NCBI GenBank assembly: GCA_025738555.1
Contig: JAOVFP010000015.1
Coordinates: 1,240,001 to 1,304,000 of the forward strand
Length of the DNA: 64,000 nucleotides
From: Cyathus striatus
Taxonomy: Eukaryota > Basidiomycota > Agaricomycetes > Agaricales > Nidulariaceae
Reading direction: 5' to 3'
Part shown: piece by piece, positions 22,847 through 35,171 of the stretch
How the letters are laid out: every line of letters begins with the position of its first letter
How positions within the stretch are numbered: the stretch's first letter is position 1
Made by a program: the position numbers and the translations under genes
Notes under the pieces: generated by a model
Database searches by the model: none
The model's input: only the letters and a program-made list of their open reading frames with translations
What the model was told of the DNA's origin: nothing

Positions 22847-23863
22847 CTTGGTTCTTCGTATGAAATCGTTAGTCATGATTTTTTGATGATTCCAAAAAAA
22901 TTTAGTTCGCTAAAATGCCTAACTTCGTATTTATTCAAAGACATGCAACTGACATACCTGGGTGGCATGTATAGTGTTCAGTTCATAGAGCTAGGAATTA
23001 CTAAATCCAAAGAAGAGCCATGGCTGGTACTTACCTATCGTCGGCCCTTTGTCTGGAGCAACTGCATTTGGAAACTTGAAATATATGTACACTCATGAGG
23101 GTGCCAGACGACTCTAATAATATGTATATGTAATATCTGTGTAGAAAGGTACTCACTATTAGAAAGAGGTGGGATTTCCAGAAATTGCATAGTTATTTCA
23201 ATGGTGTCCACTGACATGTAACTTCCTGGCGCCACCGCCACTAAGTGGTAACGCGTATAGTACGACCGTTCGACGCGTTCATCACGTGAACGAGATGATT
23301 GTCAACGTTGACGTTGGCGCTGGATGTTCCGACACCTCCTCCGGTCCTCCTCCTCCTCCTCGATGCCGATTCTAAGTATATAGCATATGGCTTACTCATG
23401 ACCATGATCCCACCACTGTCGTCACTACATGCTCATCTGGACCAGCCAGCACGGATGCGGTACTCCGTTTTCTCTTTAGTTCATTCTATAGGTGGCAACT
23501 TTACAATATCAAGCACCATTAATAGTCTTGATTCCCATGTCTACACGAAAAATAGCACCGTTGTGAAGACTATCGAACGGTTATCACGTTGCAGCATGCG
23601 GAGCATTATCGATGGCTTGATTACGATAGGTGGAGATCAGAGGCGTTGGTCGGGGTTTGTAATCCACCTCTCCAGTCAGCAGCCACAATCTGCATTCGTC
23701 ATCGACGATCCTGTATCCGACCGCGGCTTTTTTATGGGGTATATATACCACATGGAGTACGAGACATTTCATTTCCTGGAATTCTTCCTACTCTTAACCT
23801 TACTTACCAGCTGAACTTGTCTTGTTACCAGCTCAACTTCACGGAAGCAGAAAGTAGACAAAG
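22847..23863. other. Intergenic and promoter region of the aldo/keto reductase
   Basis: No supported gene despite small open frames on both strands. Near 23340-23362 a CTCCTCCTCCTC run marks a simple repeat. The distal part holds the reductase promoter. Confidence 0.5.
23739..23749 (+). promoter_or_regulatory. TATA box of the aldo/keto reductase gene
   Basis: GGTATATATACC lies about 115-125 bases upstream of the start codon at 23864, a reasonable distance for a core promoter with a leader of roughly 90 bases. It is a perfect palindrome. Confidence 0.5.
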
Positions 23864-26625
23864 ATGTCTGAAGTTAAACTCGAGTTCGATCCCAAAAACA
23901 TGCTCTTTCGCCGGCTGGGACCTAGTGGTCTTCGTGTCCCCGTGTTTTCTCTTGGTGGATGTACGTCTTACAAACTTTACTACCTTCCTGTTTTGTGAGG
24001 CGCTGATGCGCTTGTGGCGCGTAGGGCTCACGCTAGGAGGAACGGTGAAAGGCGACCCTGTGAAAGAAATCATCAAAACTGCTTTCGAACATGGAATTAA
24101 CATGTTCGATACGGCCGAGGCGTATGCTGCCGGCAAGTCTGAGGAGGAAATGTGCGTGGTTTACCTTTCTTTCCCTTCTCTCCCTCTCATTTCCCGTTTG
24201 ATTCCCTCTTTTTTCCCTTTACTTTCCCTCTTCCTTCCCTCTTCTTCACTCGCTTTTTCAATATGCCGTTCTTCCCTTTTCAGGCGAATGAACTGAATGA
24301 AGAAAGCTAACAAATCCACAGGGGTCGCGTAATCAAAGAACTAGGGCTGCGCCGCACCGATCTCGTCATTACCACCAAGCTCTTCTGGGGGCTTAGGAAA
24401 GGCCCGAACGATGGTGGATTAAGTCGGAAGCAGTGAGTGTCTTTTTTTCGTCCTATTTGATTTGCTTTTTGGGGCTCTGCCTGGATTGAGTTGTTGAGTT
24501 TGCAAAAAAGAGGTGTAGAGTGGTGGTGGAGGAGAAAAGAGGAAATGGGCCAACCCCGAGGCAGTTTGCAAGTCGGTGTAGTACGGTGTGGTTCAGTCTC
24601 GTGGCTGGATGGACGTGGTTTTGGTGTTGCGGCGCATATACTCGATTGGAAGGTCCCTGGACGCTTCGGTACTGCTTAAACGCGTATACGTGTTGCGTTT
24701 GTACGTGTGCTGGTGTGGTTTGGTGTGGTGTGTTCAATTTCGTCCTTGGGTGCAAGTGTTGCAATGCATATACTCTATTGGAAGGGAGGGGCTTGGACGC
24801 GTCAGCGCGGTGCACTTTCAGGGCGCTGCGCAAGCTAGGAGAACGTCCTTACGAAATGGCCGCTGTCCTGTTATACCGCTCTCTCTACCAGCATCGCGTT
24901 TTCGTCGGAGATCATGCTCATAAGGAAGTGTGCTAGAGATCTCCTTGCGTCGCTGGAGTGAGGTGGTACGACAATACGGCGTATGCACGCCGATGATATT
25001 TGTGATATTGGGGAATATGATGCGATTGTGGTGGTGAAAATACGATGTCGCTAGCGTCGGGATGTAGCTGCCCTTTGGTAGGGTGACGCGTGGATGCATC
25101 AGTTTAGTTTTTTCGTTTGACCTCAGGCGTCTTTGAAGAGCTACATCGAAACACGCGCCATTATCTGAGCGTTCCCTCTGTTTGAAGGGTTTCGGCGCGC
25201 CTACCCTTCATTTCCCCGACTCCGTCGTCCGCTCGTGGCGGTCTAGCTCGCACTAGCTAGAGCGATTACAACGACACGGAGGTGCTAGAGATGCCGCTGA
25301 CGCAACTTGTATCTCCACTGGTGATATATGGGACCTTTTGAACAGTTACATTGGGAATTCGTAGCGGACATCGTTGGCTTCCTGGTGGCTACTCACCACA
25401 CACGTGGAGGCCGCTATCCCACGATGCCGCTGTTGCCCAACCATTTCTTTTTGTTCACTCATATTTTACTTTCCTTCGCGTCGTCGGTTTTATTAACCAT
25501 TCCCCCTCTCCTAGCATCATTGAGGGTACACAGGAATCTCTCAAGCGTCTCGGCCTGGACTACGTGGACGTTCTCTTCGCGCACAGACATGACAAGAGCG
25601 GTACGTCTTTTTCCTCTCCCCTGCTCGTCGTCTTTCCCTTTTCTCGCTGCTAACGTGTTTTGTCATCTAGTTCCCATGGAAGAAATCGTCCGCGCCTTCA
25701 ACTACGTCATTGAAAAGGGCTGGGCATTCTACTGGGCTACATCCGAATGGAGTGCTAGGGAGATCGAGGAGGCTTACCGTAAGTACATACTTCGTATTCA
25801 AGTATGGATAATCGACTGATAAGATGGTTAGACGTGGCCGAGAAACTGAACCTTATTCCGCCTATTGCTGAACAGTGCCAGCACCATATGTTCCATCGTG
25901 AGAGGCCTGAAAAGGAGTATGAGTAAGTTTCCCCATACCAACTATGCTGAGGGTTATGGTGCTGATAGGTGTGCAGTGGGTTGTACAGGAAGTACGGTCT
26001 CGGAACTACGACCTGGTCTTCGCTTGCTAGTGGATTGCTTACCGGCAAGGTGTGTTTCTTCTCTTCCATGCTAGTGAGAAGAGACTGATCAGAGGATAGT
26101 ACAACGATGGAATTCCCGAAAACTCGCGGTTCAAGGCCCATTCGGACTTCTTCAAAGATACCGTTAAGAGTCTTCAGGAGCCGGAGGGGCAGGCTAAGAT
26201 TCAGAAGGTTAGGGAGTTGACTAAGTTGGCTGAGGAGGGTGCGCTATTTTCTTCCTTTCCTCTTTCCCTCTCTTTCTCTCCCTCGCTATCCTTTTCACGA
26301 TACTCATCTGCGTTTCAGAGCTAGGAACAACAGTAACAGCTCTCGCTCTAGCATGGGTAGCTAAGAGCCCGAACACCAGCACCGTCATTCTGGGAGCATC
26401 GTCCCCTGAGCAGGTGGTGGAGAACTTGAAGGCACTGGATGTGATCCCGAAGTTAACCCCGGAGATATTGGAGAAAATCGAGAAGATTTTGGGGAATAAG
26501 CCTGAACCTGCTGTGAGTATCTTGGTTGTTTCTGTGTTTGATCTTTTATTCAAGTTTCGTTATAGCCCACGTATGGACGCCCCGCGCTCGATCCCAGCGG
26601 AAGGCACTTCGCCGACTACGCATGA
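23864..26625 (+). CDS. Aldo/keto reductase, potassium-channel-beta-like
   Basis: Ten exons: 23864-23960, 24025-24151, 24322-24432, 25515-25600, 25671-25778, 25832-25922, 25977-26049, 26100-26238, 26319-26512 and 26566-26625; 361 residues. It is an NADP(H)-dependent oxidoreductase of the AKR fold, nearest the voltage-gated potassium channel beta-subunit group. The catalytic tetrad is visible: Asp and Tyr in [11 protein letters not shown], Lys in VITTKLFWG, and His in VLFAHRHD. Also typical are GLSRKHIIEG (across the third intron), [32 protein letters not shown] and the cofactor-binding [16 protein letters not shown]. Physiological substrate unknown. The third intron (24433-25514) is 1,082 bp, far longer than the 50-170 bp introns in the rest of the gene, and contains repeats. 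A TATA box precedes the gene. Confidence 0.92.
24624..24800. repeat. Direct repeat inside the enlarged reductase intron
   Basis: A block of about 43 bases (GTGTTGCGGCGCATATACTC followed by GATTGGAAGG and TGGACGC) at 24624-24666 recurs with changes at about 24756-24800, separated by GTGTGG-rich sequence. The duplicated block suggests local duplication or an old insertion in this intron. Confidence 0.6.
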
Positions 26626-29600
26626 GTGAGAGAAAATGTAAAGTAAAGTGTACTTTAAGTGTTGTATTGAAAGTAAAGAACGGAACTAAATTTATATCGC
26701 GATTTCTGGAGCTCTTTGAAGCTATGACTGCATAGTTCTGCCGCATATCTGGTTTCAACTACTAGGGCGACAGAAAATATCGTTCGACGGCGAGTCACAC
26801 GCTGTGATATCTCGAGCGGCATTGTACTTGAACGGTCGAGTCTTTAAGTTTGACAACAGCAGGTACGCCCTCCTGCGAGATCTTACTGAGAATATGGACT
26901 TACGCTTACAATAAAAATGAATTACGGCGAATGATATTTGAACAATTTCATTTGAAAAATATGGAACTACGGATGCGTCATATTGGGGCTACAGCTAGCT
27001 TGCTATGTTTCAGAAGGTACAACATCATAAGATAGATCTCATAAACTCTCCCGTATTATTACTTGAAGATTGAATGTCGTTATGGTCGTTAGGCCTGCAA
27101 TTGTAGTAAATGCTCTGAAGGTGTATCATGTTACTTGGATCCAACGCAACGAACGCAAGTACTCACTATCCAGAAATTAGTAGTCACGACGTATGACCAA
27201 AGTCGGAAAAGGCGGTTTCGTACTATATTTCAGAAGGCGTAACTCACTGCTGAGAGAATCTTACAAATTGTACAACGACTTTTCGGAAATCATCTAGATA
27301 CGAAGGGGCTCCTGGCTGAATACATGCTGGTATGTTTAATTGATTATACCTTGGGATTAATTGAACCAATAACTTAATGATGCAAATATTAAAGTGCATG
27401 AGTCCTTCGATAGGAGTACGAACGCCGCTTCAGGGAAATGCTGGCGCAGCAGCTATCATTTGGTAAGATCTAATTAAGGGAGTTGGTAACGACAGGCTGC
27501 GCAGCAATCTGAAATATCCTGACGCGCCCATCTCTCCACAGATATCCTCTTTTCGATCTTTCTGACAACCAGAACGACAGGATCGTACTAAATTGTATGG
27601 TATATTATTCATTCAGTAACCGACATCGCGACAATTCACCACTGAGTGGAACGAACCAATATCATTGACACAGTCCTTCAATGGAATATCTATTATCCAA
27701 CGAGCAGTATTTCAACAAACTTGTGGGCACAAGTCTCATCAAGATTTAAGAGAATGCTTCTTGCCTCGAGATGTGAATTTCGGTGCCCAATTTGTAGTCG
27801 TCATCCTGGCAATTTCATCTTACGCATCCACTGAGAGAGATGACAGATTGGCATTTTCTCTGAAGTAATACTAATAACCCGAGGATATTGCGGGAACGAG
27901 AGCTTCGCACCCTACGGGTCCCGTTGGAACAGTATTTTGCAGGGTATGTCCCTGACAGAAGATCCGTTATGTTAGGAGCAATATTGATGATATGCTTCAA
28001 CCCGTTTTCCACTGTCCATTGTGAGGAGAATTAAATGGCTATTGCAACCGCTGCGAATAACATTCGGGAAGAAACTAGTTAGTCGGCTCTCTCTCAAGTA
28101 TATTACCATCTGACATACATGGATCTTGTGAACCTCATTAAATGTTGAATAGTATCTTGGAAAATATATACGGATGCTTCCGATTACAATGACTTGAAGT
28201 GGGTGATTGCACAACTTGAAGAGCTTCTCATATTTTTAATTAAATATCTTATCGTTTTATTCTTTTTGTCCTTTTCCTCTTTCAGATATAGGTGAGAGAC
28301 TTGTAAACATTTAACGGATATCCCCAGGAATATGATACGACAGAAACCTTCGTATCACATCTGTTCCGTCGACAGCATCTCTTTAGGAATGGCCGCTGAA
28401 AGACTATCCATACCGGTAGGCGGTGCATACTACATCGTTCACGATATTTTTATCAATTATCCTTCAGCAGAATACATTCCTGGATTGACTTTGGGACCTT
28501 GCTTTTCTCTACGTTGGTTCATCTCTCTTAAATTATCAGAGCATTGCATTATTTATTCACTATTGGAAGGGCAGTGTTTCACCATAATGATCGATGCAGA
28601 TGGCATCCCAGATTCAGAAAAATGCTTCTTGATATGTAAGTAATACGATTTTTGAATCTCTCTCACTGGGAGGCTTGCGTGTATCTTTAGAGAGCTCATC
28701 TATCTTCGTTATGATAATCAGACTCCAGAAATATCAGGTAAGTCCGAGGATGCTGTGAGCATTGTAAGTACTAGCTGTATTTTGAGAAAAGCTTTGTATG
28801 GGAGAATCCGTATTGCTAGGCGCATCAGTCACAACATGTTAATTGAGTTCTGTTGGATACAGAGCGAAAGTTATCGTGGCATTTTTGTAGGAGACTTGGA
28901 CATCCTAGGAAACCGAACACTTCGAGTCTTTCAGAGGATAACTTTATCATCGATTGGAATCAAAGAGAAGTTGCTAATGTTTCACCAAGTATAGATATAC
29001 TTAAATTCCAACCCAGAAAAACTTGGAGAATGTCGGAGTTGCATGATACATGTCACTTCTGCAGCAACTACCAATGATGACGGCCGTAGTCTCGTTAACA
29101 ACTTCTGTGAAACCATCAAAAAAATGCTTCTAGTCTTTTGACCATGTAAATCGATGTGTTTCTATGAGTCATCATATACATAGGTTTCGGATGCCTTTAC
29201 TATATCGTTAGCAATTTCGAGTTGTTCAACCCACAGCTTCGGCTGCAACACTACCGTTAAGTGCGTGGGATTGTAAGTTCGGGGTTTCTAACAGCGCTAT
29301 CATGTCAACGGGAATCGCAACCCTAAAATACTGTTCAGTGGTACTGACAGAGAAGCAGTGATGAGACAGAACAGAGAATATGTTGGTTGTTTCTTTTCCA
29401 TTCAGTAGGTGCTAGTGTCAAGTTCCCTGAACCACCTAGTCATGACTCATCACTTCCTTGATCATATGTAACGATTGCAACTGTAGTACTTACTAGTAAT
29501 GTAGGGGCCATGGCTATAATAATGCCTTTTCGGTGGTACTAGTTGAGTTAAGATCGCGTCTGAAGTAAGCCTCGAGGCTTGAGCTTGAAGTCTGAGGTCC

Positions 29601-32467
29601 GAGTTGGGTCCGAGTCAACATTGAGTGTGACAAAGTCCCGGTGGAGTGTTTGAGATTGGTTTGAGAAGCTCAAGAGAAGCCTCGAAGTTTCTAAAAAGCT
29701 TACGCTAGCGGAAGCGTATATAGCTTCCTTATTTATTGTTGGTGATATTAAGTGTATTTGGGATGTAAATCCTGATATCATCGAAGCACTTGTTACAGTC
29801 AACAGATGTCGGAAACTTGTCGGAAACAATTAAGTAAACTGAATTTGTCTCTGTTAAATTCAGCTTTCTTCCAGTACCACGTACAAACAAGTAGGGGCTC
29901 CATTTTTGGTCTTCACCGAGTCACAGAACTTTAGTCGCGCTCATGTGCAAAACTTAACTGATCGTTCTGCTACCTAATTTTACGCGTACAGTGTAACGTA
30001 ATGCTTACCATGTTTGGTAACTCTCCATTAGACTTTGATTTATTTTTTCTACTCAATTAAATGACGAGGAAATATACTTTTAACATGGTCAGCAGACTAA
30101 ACCAAATATCACCCGCAGCTGTCGAAGAGATAATCTCCTTAGACACATAGACACATAGCGCCGTATGAGAGAACGTTGCTTTTTGCAGAATAGTTCGCAA
30201 ATCTCGTCAATCTTTGACTCCCTTTCTGTAGACATGCTGACCGAACCAAGTAACTACAGAGCAACGACGAGCCGGTTCAGATCTACCCGTAACTCGGTGC
30301 ACGTTGGTTTGGGTGCTGCTCAACTGCAGGTCAGTCATTAGTCGAACAGTAGGATGTCAACATATCAACACCTAGAAGAGGAAGTTTTCGCTCAATCTCC
30401 CCCTGAGTTGAGTATGTTGTGGTAGTATCTCCAGGGAGAAGAGTTGAATGATCTCTGATGATCTGAAAAATATATATTTCAGTTGCGCATTGACTTTTGG
30501 TACAATCACCAATGGCCAGAGATCGTATATGGTTACTGGCTTCCTTGTAGGGCCATGGCGAAAGAACGGATGTATGTGTTCGATCGACAATTGGTGCCAC
30601 CAAATCCACAGTCTTTCCTCCTATTTTAATTCAGTCTTACTAAAGTCAATTAAAAGATATAAGCCACTTAAATCCGTTACTCTGGATTTTTGCATGTCAG
30701 GATTTATTTGGACGTACAGGAATTTCTTGAGCGTCGCGCAACCATCTATGAGTGAGCGACTCTCAACGCATTCTAATCACTACATAGATGATTTTTCAAC
30801 TTTGACGTCATTAAGGGTGCTGTTAAACCTACCAACAGAATCCATTCGGAATCAATCATGTCTAGTAGCCCCTGGTGACCCCTCTCTCCCGATAATCGAT
30901 TATCCCTGGACCTCAGTGTCATCACTAGGAGCCATGATCAAGGTTTAGACTTCCTATTTGCAATCGCATAGAATGTCGTAGACAAGGCAGCTTGAGAAAA
31001 CACGAAGAGAGCGGTGGCTTGGCATATTCTTTCTAGCATCGCTGTGCTCTATCATGCCGCTGGTACTACATACCGCGATTCTCCTTTCTGGTTATACATT
31101 CAGTTGTCCCTGCTCCCCAACGAATTCACTGCCGTTAACTGCCAGTAGTGCTCGTTCTACGATGGAAGAAGCTTACGGTAAATTATCCATGTAAGCCTTT
31201 TCTCTCCGGGGAAAGAACTAAATGCATGGGATCTATGACAGATGGATAGGTCGGGCGCGAAGTTACCGTTTTTACTTTTTTGTTGGCGGAATGGCATGAA
31301 TCGGCATTATGTATGTTTTCGCGTGTGCCCGCGAAGTATCATGTCAGTCGGACATGATAGGTTCCTGGAGCGCTGGTGTGGCTTTTTTCTGACATCTTAA
31401 CAGATGAGAGTTTCTTGCTTTACATTGAAAGTAAGTTCATCATGAAGGACCCACACCGTGATACACTTTCCATGCGCCCACATCAATCCCGAGAAACGTT
31501 TGCGATCGGCAGTTAAAGACTCGGGCCATGACCTATCAAGTAACTTTACTTTAAGTTGACCTTACAAATGATGGTATATTTAGGAAAAGTTAGTGTATAA
31601 CATGCCGTTAATCATTGCCAGTGACCTGAACCCTGGGGCCGCAGTCCTGAAAGACATGTAGAGCGCTAGAGAAAATAATAACTAACTGCGCAGTGCTTAC
31701 AATAAGCAATCCATCTGAAACGAAACCAAGATGAGGGTGTCAGTTACACAGTATGGTTCGCGGGAGGTTCTATACCTTAGATGACAATCCAAATAGTATA
31801 TTTCCGGGATATTCGTAGAAGCAATGTAGTGGCAGTGTGCTTTTAAAGTGCCCAATTGTGACATTCCTACGACCGCGGGGCCGATATGAAGATATACGCG
31901 GCAAGTACGTGAGCTCTACCAGTTGGAGACAATTGCAGGGGGGGTTGTAACCGTCAAACAAGCCGCGAACAGAGCAACAGCCAGTGCCACCAATGAGATA
32001 CACTTAGAAATACCGCCGGCAAATAGGAGGGTTAGAATTGCGTAAGTGGCATTTTTATGCTGTAAATTCTTCAATTCCTCTCCAGACCGTTCGACCGATG
32101 TGATGATGCGAGGGTGCCCGCGTGAGTAGTGGCAACGAGGTATGTGAGACACGATTCAGCAAAGATCTCATTAGCTTAGTACCAGTTAGATCGCAAAATT
32201 CTGTGCGAAATATGAGATTTTCATGAAGTATTTCAGAGTAAGTTGGTCTGGTAAAGACAATCGTTCGTCTCCAAGACTCAAGTTGAAACTCTTGAAAAGC
32301 CAATGAAAAACTCAAGAATATATATATATATATATCACGTGATTATTACATAATTACATTCGTGACACGTAACTGGACTAGCTCAACGTCGTCTCAAGTA
32401 GCGAGCTCGTTGCTCTCCACCACCTCAGTTCTATACGAACCTTTACTCTTCGAAGTATTTAGAAACG
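26626..32467. other. 5.8 kb gene-poor gap
   Basis: Several frames of 60-170 codons are present, the longest at 30448-30948 on plus (166 codons) and 28332-28643 on plus (103 codons). None has a domain, splice pattern or neighbour context that I can support. The stretch around 29550-29720 is rich in GAGGCTTGAG-like and GAAGCTC-like words. A (TA)n run sits at 32318-32335. Old decayed genes are likely, but I cannot name any. Confidence 0.4.
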
Positions 32468-34419
32468 ATGGTGAATTTCATCCAGAATTGCCATCTTCAA
32501 TGTGACGGACTAATATACTATATAATCTTCAGGTTGTGCTCGCAGCGTCGATATGCACAAAAGGCGGTAAACGTGAGTGTCGAGCATAATCGACGTCGTG
32601 GAGGATGCTAACAGTAGCATATAGCCGTCATCTCGCGTCAGTTTCGCGACATGACGCGGACAAGGATCGAATCTCTCCTCGCATCCTTCCCAAAACTCAT
32701 CCCAACGAACACACAACACACATCCGTCGAGACTCCTGAAGTCCGCTATGTCTACCAACCACTAGAAGACCTATACATCCTCCTAATCACGAACAAAGCA
32801 TCTAACATCTTGCAAGATATCGACACCTTACACCTTTTCTCTCGCGTTGTCTCTGATATTTGCCGAACCGCTGATGAGAGAGAGATATTGAAGAATGCGT
32901 TCGAGCTGCTTGGTGCTTTCGATGAGATTGTGAGCATGGGATTCCGGGAGAATGTGAATCTCATGCAGGTACGAAGTGTGTTGGAGATGGAGAGTCACGA
33001 GGAGAAGATTCAAGAGATCATTGCGAGGGTGCGTTTCGTCGTCTTTCTCTTTCGCATACATCCTGGATTATAACTATGGTTTCCTTAGAACAAGGAAGCT
33101 GAAGCTAAGGAAGAGCTTAAGCGCCGTGCTAAGCAGCTCGAGATGCAACGCAGGGAGCAGCAAAGGCGCACAGCAAGCGGTGGTGGTGGTGGTGGTGGCA
33201 ACAGCTACCTCGGCGGAGGCATCTCAGGATACTCCTCCATTCCCCGCTTTGAAGCCCCAGAGCCAACTCCAGTCTCTCGCATTACTTCTTCCGGCAGTTC
33301 TACTCCCTCTCGTGCACCTGCGTTCAAGGGCAGCGGTATGAAGCTCGGCGCAAAGAAGGCGAAACAGGCAGAGCTGCTCGATGCTCTCGGTGGAGACCTA
33401 GCCTCGACAAGTCTATCAGACGCCTCAATTCCCACTACCCCTACTGTTGCTGAGCCACCCGTGCCTAAACCTACTGGACGTGGAAGTCTGCCAGAGGTTG
33501 AGGAAGAGTCGTACGTATTCATACATAATTTTGTTCTTCGTTGGTACTGATCTGTACAATCGCAGAGTTCACATCGTGATCAGGGAAACCTTGTCTCTCT
33601 CTCTCCTTCGCGATGGCGGTGTCCAAGCGATGGAGCTAAAGGGAGACATGAACCTTCGCATATCCGATGCGGCACTTGGTCGCGTCCGTCTCGGTCTCTC
33701 GCAGCCATCGACGGACTTTGGTGGCAACGCCCTCCAGTTCAAGCAACACCCCAACGTGGCCAAGTTTGCTCCTGGTCAAGCTCGCGTTGTTGCACTCAAG
33801 GATTCTACAAAATCATTCCCTGTGGGACAGAGTCTCGCGGTGCTGAAATGGCGATATGCTGGCACTGACGAGAGCAATGTGCCGTTATCGAGTAAGTGTC
33901 GTGTTCTGTGTACCGCTCGGGGTGGTATTTATAACATCTCATCATAGTTAACTGCTGGCCAACACCATCGAATGACGGAACGTGCGAAGTCAGTATCGAG
34001 TACGAACTCGAAAACGACAGCGTTACGCTTTACGATGTGATCATCTCTATCCCTCTCCCGTAAGCTACACGTAAAGCTATCTGCTCTGCTCTAAGCTCAT
34101 TCTACCTTCTTCCTATAGTGATGGTTCGTATCCCACCGTTTCTTCGCATTCAGGAGAATGGTCCTTGAATCCATCATCACACTCTCTGGCATGGGCGGTA
34201 CCCTTAATTTCGCCATCAGATAGTACACGTACTGGTTCGCTCATCTTCACGGTGGGCGGGGACGACGTAGGAGCATTCTTCCCCGTTCATGTGAGCTTCG
34301 TTGGGGAGGGAAGTTTGGCTGGCGTTGGTGTTGCCTCTGTAAGCCTAATTGGCGAGGGAGAGGACCCCGCATTCTCGGTGGATGCAGTTGTTACTACTGA
34401 TGAATACTTGGTTGTTTGA
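32468..34419 (+). CDS. RET2: Coatomer subunit delta (delta-COP)
   Basis: Seven exons: 32468-32470, 32533-32572, 32625-33028, 33089-33510, 33566-33891, 33948-34059 and 34119-34419; 535 residues. The first coding exon is only the ATG. The reading then runs VVLAASICTKGGKPVISRQF and MTRTRIESLLASFPKLIP, diagnostic of the delta-COP longin domain. After a basic coiled stretch (EELKRRAKQLEMQRREQQRR) and a low-complexity linker (GGGGGGG) comes the mu-homology domain (ETLSLSLLRDGGVQAMELKG, NCWPTP, YDVIISIPLPDGSYPTV). Delta-COP is part of the COPI coat that returns vesicles from Golgi to ER, and the gene is essential in yeast. Branch-point-like CTAAT and CTAAC precede the first two acceptors. Length fits the family. 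Confidence 0.95.
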
Positions 34420-35171
34420 GTGTACTTTGTTTATTTTTGTCAGGTACCTGGAATATGTAGAGCTACCTACACTCTTTTTATTATATAGCAGGCAGCTTTT
34501 CCTCCACCTTTCCCTCTAAGCTCTACCTCAAAGTGAGGGTTGGTGAACAGTATGTACCCTGAACCTCGAGGAACCATCCAGACTCACCATTTTCACATCA
34601 CGTTTCAAAATTTCATGTTGGACAGGCAGCACTTGAAGCTGAACAAGAGTTTCCATTCCGTCGCTCACCATCTGTTATACTCTCGCCTTTGGTATGCTTC
34701 CTTCTCACTTTACACGCATATCGAACCCGGCGACCACGCGGCATGCGCCGCTTATCTGCGTTGTGACCGTTCCAGACGGGTAGGGATTCTTCGGCAGCTT
34801 GAGGGCGCCTGTATGCCCGCTTGAGAAAACCGGGCTAGTATGATCATGAACGTTGCATGAACGTGTCATATGCTCCTTTTTACTAGCCCCCCAGGTCGAA
34901 TCTGCTGGCAGCAAGCAACTCGTAGGACACAGGGATACCGCCCTTGTTATCTGCACGACTGCACCCGCTTTGACTGCCAATACGTTGCCAATACGTAACC
35001 TTTTCTTTGATCAAGTCTCAAGCTTGGTGCCTCAATTTCGGCTGGAAGCGAGGAGCACGATTAACAAGCTCTTCGACGCAACTTCGACGACGTTAAATCT
35101 GCTTTTCACTCACTTTAGACGTTTTGGGGCCCTCTTCTGACGAACCATTGGACTCAACGCGACGAATCCAT
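34420..35171. other. Intergenic, no gene seen
   Basis: 3' region of the coatomer gene and promoter of the exonuclease-like gene. Small open frames here have no support. Confidence 0.5.

Noticed and set aside
30448..30948. 166-codon open frame in the gene-poor gap
   Set aside because: No domain, no splice context and composition like the surrounding AT-rich DNA; kept only as a remark.
34725..34800. Minus-strand CCGGGTTCGATATGC resembling a tRNA T-arm
   Set aside because: The T-stem does not pair and no D-arm or anticodon arm can be folded upstream.
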